Assembly (NCBI GenBank): GCA_021234155.1
Contig: JAJEKV010000044.1
Coordinates: forward strand, 10,140,777 to 10,204,776
DNA: 64,000 nt
Direction of reading: 5' to 3'
Source: Isoetes taiwanensis
Taxonomy: Eukaryota > Streptophyta > Lycopodiopsida > Isoetales > Isoetaceae
In this document: positions 57,140 to 64,000 of the stretch, piece after piece
How positions within the stretch are numbered: position 1 is the first letter of the stretch
How the letters are laid out: the number at the start of each line of letters is the position of its first letter
Notes under the pieces: model-generated
The model's database searches: none
The model's input: only the letters and a program-made list of their open reading frames with translations
What the model was told of the DNA's origin: nothing
Made by a program: the position numbers and the translations under genes

Positions 57140-57557
57140 CGGGCGATTGCCCAACGGCGGCCTTTCATTTGCCATACGAAAAAAAAAAAATTCACTGTTT
57201 TGACGGGCAAAAATCCAAAAAATAGACATGAAAGCCGTCAAATAGGTATAGTTCTGAAATGTGGGGATAAAACTTATGAACCAGCACATTAACCCCATAC
57301 ATCTATGAAGGAGTTGCCACCACAAGGTAGAAATTTTAGGATGAAGCAATTTACTCCAGGCCCAGGACCACATATGCTTCCATTGAGGAAGCGGAAGGGA
57401 AAGCTGCCAACCAACCAGCTTCTAATATAACAAATGCACAAGATGTTGTGCATTAGCAATTTGAGGACCAATTCAAATAGGCACATCAGTTGGTAGTGAA
57501 GGAGTGTCTGGCAGAATATCAGCCAACTTTTGCCAAGTAGCTCTGTCCCATCGAGAT
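57140..57557 (-). pseudogene. Older L1-like LINE, 3' part
   Basis: On the minus strand it reads FMLSRWDRATWQKLADILPD and later KISTLWWQLLHRCMG, the zf-RVT end of an L1-like ORF2. It continues the sequence at 63362-64000 once the inserted LINE (57575-63344) and one target copy are removed. Stops and frame changes show age. Confidence 0.75.
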
Positions 57558-57574
57558 AGCATAAACTTAGTCTG
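57558..57574. repeat. LINE target-site duplication, left copy (17 bp)
   Basis: AGCATAAACTTAGTCTG occurs here and again at 63345-63361, directly after the poly(A) tail. The length is typical of target-primed reverse transcription. Confidence 0.9.
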
Positions 57575-57729
57575 GATGCCTGCTTGTGACCGGTTGCTGT
57601 TAGGTAGTCGAGGTGGGCGCCATGTGAGGCGCCGTTTGCCGTTTTTGTGTGTATCTCTCTCCTCGGGTGTCGGATTTGGACGATTTTTGGTGCGTTGGAA
57701 AGCTCGGACTATAAGCTTTCCGTCGGTAT

Positions 57730-59082
57730 ATGGCATCAAGCAGCCCAACATCGGAATCAGTGCCGGATTTGGGGTTTCCCATTTCGGCCTCTATGGTTAA
57801 CCCTGGTATGTCTTCCTCAGTTGTTATTTCTTCTGTCAGTTCTGCTTCCATGGCTTTCTCTTCTGTTTCTGCCTCTCCTATGCAATCTAGTGCTTCTGTA
57901 ATTCCCCCTTCCTTGCTTGCTAACTCACGTCTCAATCCTCTTGCTTTTGTACATCCTTCTGCTAGTGCATCCACTACTTTGCAACAATTTCAACCTCTCA
58001 CTGCTTCCTCATCTGCTGCAATTGCGAGTCCTAATTCTCATGTACATCCCAGTCCTCGTGCTTCCCACTCTCCATCTGCCTCTGTTGGATTTTTGCCTTC
58101 TACTCCTTCCTCTTCTGCGGGTCTTCTGCCTACTCCTGCCTCTGCTCCTGCTCCTTGGACCTCTAGTGATACAATTGCTCGTGTGTCACGTGCACGCTTT
58201 AGTGATTGGATAAAGCGTGATATGACATCTGGTATACGCTCTGCTCGTGTTACGGCTGCTGTGAATATTATGATGGAGAATAATAAGAAGGAAGTGTCTG
58301 CATACTTGAAGGAGTTACAGGCTGCGGAAGATAAGATGGACATTCAACTCCCTTCAGAGAGTGTCTTTTATGAGACTAATGAGTGCACCAATGGTTTCAC
58401 ACAGGCGGGGCTTCCTGTAGTTGAGATTGATCACGGGGTACATTTACAGTGTATTCAGAATCTAGTCTCTCATGCTGTTGTGTGTCACTTTACTGCTCAG
58501 TTTGTCGATCTTAGAAGGATGGGCTTTTGGTTAAAGCAGCATCTACAGAGATTGGGTCTACCCCAGCATGAGTCTTTGAAGGTCCTTGATAAGGAAAACA
58601 ATTATTTCCTAATCATGTTTGGATCTCCCATAGCGGTTGATAAGCTGGTGGAGCGGGGAGTAGATCCTTTATGGGGGCACTATCTTTTGTATCAGGTATA
58701 CACTCCTGGCTTTTTGCCTAGCAGGACTAGTGCACTTCGGATGCCATGCTGGTTTGCCTTGGAAGACTTTCCTATTGAGTTGCAAGTTCCAGAGTTCATG
58801 ATGGCTATTGCTAGTGGCTTGGGTCTCCATCTTGCTCACTCTATTGTGAATGGTCCTCGTATTTGTGTCTCTCTTCCAGCTGATGCATCTCTCCCAAAAT
58901 CTGTTGTGGTCAAAAGTGGTCCACTGTTCTTCAAATATGGTTTGTCACTACTTAATGGTCCTGAGCTTGCAGACATGTTTCCTGATGCTGAGGCATTCTC
59001 TAGTTTTCGCATTAGAAGAACACCTCCCTTTGCTCCTGCAACATCTCGCGACCCTTGGCCAAGTGTCTCCATCTTCCTTTGA
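57730..59082 (+). CDS. L1-like ORF1 protein
   Basis: A 450-codon frame starts at the ATG at 57730 (MASSSPTSESV). The first 150 residues are Ser, Pro and Ala-rich and low in complexity. The rest resembles the DUF4283-type core of plant L1 ORF1: HYLLYQVYTPGFLPS, LRMPCWFALEDFPIELQVPE, MAIASGLGLHLAHSIVNGPR, ICVSLPADASLPKS. The expected CCHC zinc knuckle is not seen before the stop. It is likely an RNA-binding chaperone for the element. A frameshift could have cut its C-terminus, as coding-like phrases continue to about 59480. Confidence 0.7.
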   Translation: MASSSPTSESVPDLGFPISASMVNPGMSSSVVISSVSSASMAFSSVSASPMQSSASVIPPSLLANSRLNPLAFVHPSASASTTLQQFQPLTASSSAAIASPNSHVHPSPRASHSPSASVGFLPSTPSSSAGLLPTPASAPAPWTSSDTIARVSRARFSDWIKRDMTSGIRSARVTAAVNIMMENNKKEVSAYLKELQAAEDKMDIQLPSESVFYETNECTNGFTQAGLPVVEIDHGVHLQCIQNLVSHAVVCHFTAQFVDLRRMGFWLKQHLQRLGLPQHESLKVLDKENNYFLIMFGSPIAVDKLVERGVDPLWGHYLLYQVYTPGFLPSRTSALRMPCWFALEDFPIELQVPEFMMAIASGLGLHLAHSIVNGPRICVSLPADASLPKSVVVKSGPLFFKYGLSLLNGPELADMFPDAEAFSSFRIRRTPPFAPATSRDPWPSVSIFL

Positions 59083-59482
59083 TCCCTCTCCGGTCTTGGC
59101 GGCGGGTCCCTAGCCCGCTGTACGCTCTGTGTCTATTCCTCGCTCCTTTTTCTCCCCTCTCCTCCCTCCTCCTCTGCGTCCCAAGCTGCTCTTCCTGATG
59201 AGCAACGTGAGAGGCTTGTAGTCATTGCTCGCAAACAGGGACGACTGGAAGCATCTCGAGGTGAGTGGTCCATCCCTCATATGAAGAGAGTTGCCCGTCG
59301 GAGAAGCACTATTGCACCACAATCTCTTCCCGTTGAGTGTGCTACTCCGGCTGAACCAGTAGTGGCTACCATTGTTACAACCTTTTCGTGCATCCTCCGG
59401 GTGACTGGGCTGATCGGTGGAAGTATCATCGCTAATAGTGACTCCATGGATTTGGAACACCATCCACGGACCCCCATGCATT

Positions 59483-62400
59483 ATGAAGCTGGTTTCTTGG
59501 AATGTTCGGGGTGTTGCTTCCTCTCCAACTAAAAGGAGCAGGCGTTCCATGGCTCTTGCTAGAATGAATTCAGATTTCTATTATCTACAAGAGCACAAGT
59601 GCAAAAAAGAGGATGTGCAAAAGGTAGCTTTTGTGATCGGTAGGAAATATAACGTCTTGGTGGCTGCAGCAAACTCGGCAAAAGCGGGGGTCCTTACAAA
59701 GATGGAGACATGATATAGCGGTCACATTCGGTCATCCGACAGATTTGGTCATTTGGATCATTATCAAGTGGTTTGATAAGGGTCAAGAGTGGGGGGACTA
59801 GTGAATGTGTATGCACACAATAGACCTCATCGAGAGAGGTGCACTCACGGGGCTGCTTTGAGATCCAAACTAGTTCGACCGGGGCTCATGTTGCATGGTT
59901 GCTGGTGGGTGACTTCAATATGGTGGAGTTGGAAGTTGATCGGTGCGGCATAGGATCGTAAGTCATCCAAGGCTTTGAAGCGTGAACAATGGCGGTAGCT
60001 TGATACATATTTGTGGCTTGGTAGAGGTGGATGGCGATGGAACCTTCACTTGGTGCAATGGGCTGGCTTGGGGCTGGTAGAGCATATGCACGTCATGGCG
60101 GGGGCTATTATAATGCATTGGCAGCTACATATTTGCATAATTTTCTCGCCAAAACATGCTTGATGCTCTATTTCAGATCACAATCCAGTGATTATTTCTC
60201 TTGTTCTCGGGTTAAAGCATAGCAGCGGGACCAAGACTTATTTCAAGTTAAACACTTTATACTTGAAGGATGAGGAGTTTAAAGATGGATGCAAGCAAGC
60301 CTGGTCCTCTGCATTTGTGAGAAGGAAAGGAATGGCTGGGATTGTTGATGCTCTAGCTGCCGTGAAGTCCTTTGCTAAGAATTGGGGTCGTCAGCGAGCT
60401 GCTGCTAATCGAGGGATTTTGATTGCTCTGTACCAACAATTAGTGGCTTGCAGGTCTGTTGTACCATCAGATGCCCAGCAGGAGAAGCAGATTTTGGCCA
60501 GCATTAGACAGATGGAAGCTGAGCAAGTTCATCACGCTCGAGTTAAAGCGGGCCTGCAATGGTTCAAAGAGGGGGATCATTGCACAGGCTTCTTTTTTAG
60601 AGCTGCAAAAATTCGGAGACAAGCTTCTGCAATGGTGTCTCTCTAAGTTCAAGATGGACCTCTCATCTCTGATCCTTAGCAACTTAAGTTCTTTCTGCAT
60701 GGCCATTTTTCTTCCTTTTTTGCTTCTCGTCATCTTCCCTTCCAATCAGATTTTCAGGAGGCATTACTGGCAAAGATACATCCTATTATATCTGAGGAAC
60801 AAAGAGCTACTCTAGAAGCAGAGATTACGGTGAATGATTTAGCAGATGCTACCTTCCTTTTGAAGAAAGAAAAGTGTCCCGAATTGATGGTATTCCCTGT
60901 GGAGTTCTTTCGGGGAGTTATGGGATTGTGTTGGCGGCGATGTGTATGACGCAGCGTTTGAGATTTCAAGAGGCAAAGGCGTCTAGACAAAATTCTCAAC
61001 TCGGGCTGCATTTCTCTTATTCCTAAGTGTAAGGAACCTTCAACAATTTCGGACTGGCGCCCTATCACCTTACTATCTTCTGTGTACAAGATTTTTGCCA
61101 AAGCTTATGCATAAAAGCGTCGGGATATTCCTGCTGATTCCATATCCCTACACGGTCGGGATTTTACGCCACGACGATGCATATTAAACAATGTAGTGCT
61201 GCCTATGAAGGTATTTACTGGGCTCGACTTGAGGGCCATGAAATTGTATATTTGAAGCTGGACTTTGCAAAAACATATGATGTGTTGATTGGGCCTTCTT
61301 AGAGAAATGTCTCTTACGCTTTGGTTTTGGTGCACAATTCACAGCTGATGTCATGAGACTTCATTATTCTGCTCGCTCTTCTATTCTCTTCCAAGGGAAA
61401 CCCTCAAAGATTCTTTTTGTGTGGGTCGTGGCATCCCGCCGGGGCTGCCCTTTAGTTCCATTGTTATTTACGGTTGTGGCTGAGGTCCTTGCATTGTGTC
61501 TTCTCTCTTGCCGTGAGGGGAGGGAATCTTGCATGGACTTCCTATGAACAATGGGTCACAGGGAGATCTCAGAATCAATATGCGGATGACACTTTCCTTT
61601 TTCCGAGGGCGATGAGCAAAATTTGCGAGAATGCCATTTCCTTGTTGGATTCCTTTTTCCTTGCATCCGGTATTTTTGTGGGTTGGCGAAGTGTACAAAG
61701 ACTATGGGCATTGGACTCTCCGGTTCCACCATGTGTAGCTACCTTTCCATGGAAGATCCTTCCCCAAACCAAACTTTCGGTATCCCCCAGTAGGTGTTCA
61801 TATCTCATCGGAGGAGATGCGTGGGAGGCGATGATTAAGGGCTTGGAAAAGCATCTTTTCTCGGTGGTCCATGTGAAGCTTTCCATGGCGGGACTAATTG
61901 TTGTGGCTAAGTCGGGTTTAAGCAGCACCCATGTGTATATGGCTTCGTTCATGTTGGCTCCACGATCAAAGATACAACTTTCGCCGTGGTTGTCGGGGAA
62001 CTTCATCTGGGGGAACAGAGGAGGGTCTTCTTTGTGAAAGTCGGATTGGGAAAAGTGCATGTTGCCAAAGCATTTTGGCGGCCTTGGAATGATCAATTTT
62101 CTTTTGCAGAGCAAGGTGATGATTTCTAAGTTCATTTGGAGAATTTTGAATCATGTGGATGAGTCCCCGGGTTCCCGCCTTTGTTTATCGGGATCTTTGC
62201 AAATGTGCATTTTTTTGGGTCTCGATCTCTTAGGCCACTTTTCCCCTGGCTCTGTTCTATCCAATCGGCGTACCCTAATGCATCCCCATTTCTTAGAGGA
62301 TTGCTAGTTGCATGGGATCTGCACAATCTCTGTTTCATTTTCACCATCTTGCGCACACTAGCATGACTGCAAGTTGTTGGTGGATTCCATTGGATGGTGG

Positions 62401-63020
62401 TCCTCTGGTTGCTTCAGTCCACCCATTGATGCAGTGTCGATGGAGAGCAGCAGGTGTGCATATGATATATGATTGGTATAATAATCAAAGGCAGTTGCTG
62501 ACATGGGAGGAGTTTAGAGCTAAGTTCCTCCTTTTAAGGTGGGATCGAGCTATTTGGCATAAGGTGTCTTCAATTCTTCCCCAAGAGTAACAAGTGGATG
62601 ACCCCCAGCCGTGGGTAGTTCATGAGCATGTCAAAGCAGATAAGTTGGTGAATTCCATGTATAAGGTCTTGCTTGATGTCGACGTCTTGCCTCCTTCGGC
62701 CCAAGTGGCCTTTGGTCATTCCTAGGATCGCGTAAAGCAAGATGAAAGTGGGTATGGGATAAACTACTCCATCCCAAAGTATCTAATACGTTTTTATGGT
62801 GGCAAGTCACTCATCGTTATTCAGCGTTAATATTCTCGGTGCACATGATTTCGGTCCAGAGGTAATCGCACTTTGTCCCTTATGTGCACAGAGGGACGAG
62901 ACAATTGAGCATTGCTTCTTCCTATGTAGACATGTCGACATGCTTGGTTGTGGCTTCAAGGCCTCTTTTCATTGCAATTTGAATAGCCAAATGTGTGTTA
63001 TTAGTTTATCCAAGTAGTTG
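59483..63020 (+). pseudogene. L1-like ORF2 (endonuclease, reverse transcriptase), broken
   Basis: It starts MKLVSWNVRGVASS at 59483 (apurinic endonuclease N-terminus), with DFYYLQEHKC next. SDHNPVIISLVLG near 60175 is the endonuclease end. The reverse-transcriptase part includes LISLIPK-like and WRPITLLSSVYKIFAKA at about 61010-61110, PLLFTVVAEVLALCL, and the YADD site at 61579-61590 (YADDTFLFPRAMSKI). LSPWLSGNFIWG, WDRAIWHKVSSILPQE and the cysteine and histidine residues of CPLCAQRDETIEHCFFLCRH (about 62875-62935) form the C-terminal zf-RVT region. Stops and frameshifts divide it into at least eight pieces. Confidence 0.85.
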
Positions 63021-63344
63021 GGATAATTTGGCAAAAAGGGCGTTTCATTTGGCTTCTGCATCTTGCTTGTTCAGATGTACAGGTCCTTCTTGATGCCCAA
63101 CAACGAATTGTCAAAGCATTCAGGTGCTCATCAATTGCTAATGAGGTGAAGAGCCGTATTTGGGAGCACTATCTTCAGATTCATACTTACTTATGAGTTT
63201 TTGCTTGCTCTTCATATTGTTTAGATGTTGTATTTGAGTGGGATGGTTTTGCTCTGGTGGACATTCTCTCCACTGAGTTATTAGTCCCCATTGTACTCTG
63301 TAACTTTCTCTGGATAATAAAGGCTCAAGTCCTTGAAAAAAAAA

Positions 63345-63361
63345 AGCATAAACTTAGTCTG
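63345..63361. repeat. LINE target-site duplication, right copy (17 bp)
   Basis: Direct repeat of 57558-57574, after the A tail at 63335-63344. Confidence 0.9.
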
Positions 63362-64000
63362 AAAAAACATCCCAAGACAGCAAGTGACCTATCTCATACC
63401 AAGCATCAACTGTGAGAATGCCAGCAAACCTCCACCGCCACTGCCTCAATGGATGTACAATAGCACACAGAGGCATACAATTATCGAGAGGAATCCACCA
63501 ACATGGAGCAATTAACTGTGCGCAAGCATTAGAATTAATCTGAAACAAGGCTTGAACTGTCTCCCACGAATCAAGTAGGCCCTTTAAGAAGGTGGAAGCA
63601 TTAGAATATGGATGAAACTGAAAAAAAAAAAGCACCAAGGAAGAACTGCCCTAAGTGCTAGTTTCCCAAAATAAATACAATGCCCAAGTGCTTGCGCAAT
63701 CAATCTCATTCCAAGCGAATGAACCATGGCCACCAGTAGCAATAGATGAACTTAGAGATCATAATTTTACTCTGTAAGGGAAAGTCAACCGTGCTTAGCC
63801 CACCAGTAAATCTTGGCTTGATACATGTGGGCGAAGTAACATTCATAACCACACCTTTCTCAGTATCAGCTCAAATGAAGTTGTGAATGCTACAACCTCC
63901 TGTGATATAAGCACTACAAATGCATATAAACATAAGTGTTGCTCAGAACATGCTTAGCAACTATTATCCTCCCTGCCAAAGACAACCTAGCTATATTTTT
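63362..64000 (-). pseudogene. Older L1-like LINE, upstream part
   Basis: The minus strand reads LQSKIMISKFI near the right edge, then LKGLLDSWETVQALFQINSN, CAQLIAPCWWIPLDN and WRFAGILTVDAWYEIGHLLSW. These align with LQSKVMISKFIW and CWWIPLDGGPL..WRAAGVHMIYDWY in the inserted LINE at 62.1-62.5 kb. It continues into 57557-57140 across the insertion and runs off the right edge of the window. Confidence 0.75.

Larger units (their letters stand above)
57575..63344 (+). mobile_element. Full-length L1-like LINE retrotransposon
   Basis: The element spans about 5.77 kb: a 5' leader, ORF1 (57730-59082), a broken ORF2 (59483 to about 63020), a 3' UTR, the signal-like AATAAAGG and a tail of ten A. It is bounded by 17-bp direct repeats (57558-57574, 63345-63361). 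It sits in the opposite direction inside an older copy of the same family. Perfect target copies suggest a fairly recent event, yet ORF2 carries several breaks, so the copy was dead on arrival or decayed soon after. Confidence 0.9.

Noticed and set aside
57180-57195. Poly(A) run as the tail of the older minus-strand LINE
   Set aside because: The run is A on the plus strand, the wrong strand for a tail of a minus-strand element.

Overview
The window is nuclear DNA of a land plant. The evidence is three PLS-type pentatricopeptide-repeat (PPR) loci, an RWP-RK transcription factor, a plant-type importin alpha with ten exons, GT-AG introns throughout, and many plant-type transposons (copia and short LTR elements, L1-like LINEs, Tourist-like MITEs). 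The gene-poor, AT-rich, transposon-loaded layout and the style of the PPR genes suggest a seed-free plant such as a fern or lycophyte. That placement is inference and is weak.

Layout. 0.4-3.1 kb: a complete short non-autonomous LTR retrotransposon on the minus strand, with target-site duplication, primer-binding site and polypurine tract. 4.9-6.4 kb: an intact three-exon RKD-type RWP-RK gene (minus), reconstructed at 288 aa, with a TATA box upstream. 7-17 kb: no recognisable conserved gene, but several tandem repeats, a 10-copy minisatellite (12.25-13.0 kb) built on a palindrome, and a diverged tandem pair of an unrecognised gene (15.3 and 16.5 kb). 17.8-20.6 kb: a decayed minus-strand multi-exon gene that reads as a ParB-like domain followed by a beta-class DNA methyltransferase. 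About twenty copies of a 16-bp palindrome lie in its introns and flanks, and a divergent proline-rich reading frame follows at 21.2 kb. 21.8-28.2 kb: a broken copia element (minus) split by a 3.7-kb insertion that itself contains an inverted-repeat element.

29.9-31.3 kb: an intact 463-aa reading frame with a zinc-ribbon and OB-fold-like C-terminus. 32.5-34.4 kb: the C-terminal two thirds of a subtilase, truncated and frameshifted. 34.7-40.0 kb: a PPR cluster (a pseudogene, a partial gene on the minus strand and an intact 696-aa gene on the plus strand) with a stray P4-ATPase exon between them. 40-50 kb: mostly non-coding, with a 0.67-kb tandem duplication and a pogo-like transposase fragment. 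50.0-52.5 kb: a complete importin-alpha gene (minus, 531 aa). 53.05-53.52 kb: two adjacent MITEs sharing one TTA. 54.8-56.3 kb: a 5'-truncated LINE (minus). 57.6-63.3 kb: a full-length but mutated L1-like LINE (plus) with 17-bp target duplications and a poly(A) tail, inserted into an older, oppositely oriented LINE of the same family.

The likely functional genes are RKD (gametophyte or egg-cell transcription programme in land plants), importin alpha (nuclear import), the PPR gene (organelle RNA processing) and possibly the zinc/OB-fold protein. Most of the rest is transposon or decayed gene. The premature stops examined in the two decayed genes can be explained by C-to-T changes at CAG or CGA codons, as expected for plant DNA that was methylated and silenced. 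The most unusual item is the ParB-methyltransferase gene with its palindromes.
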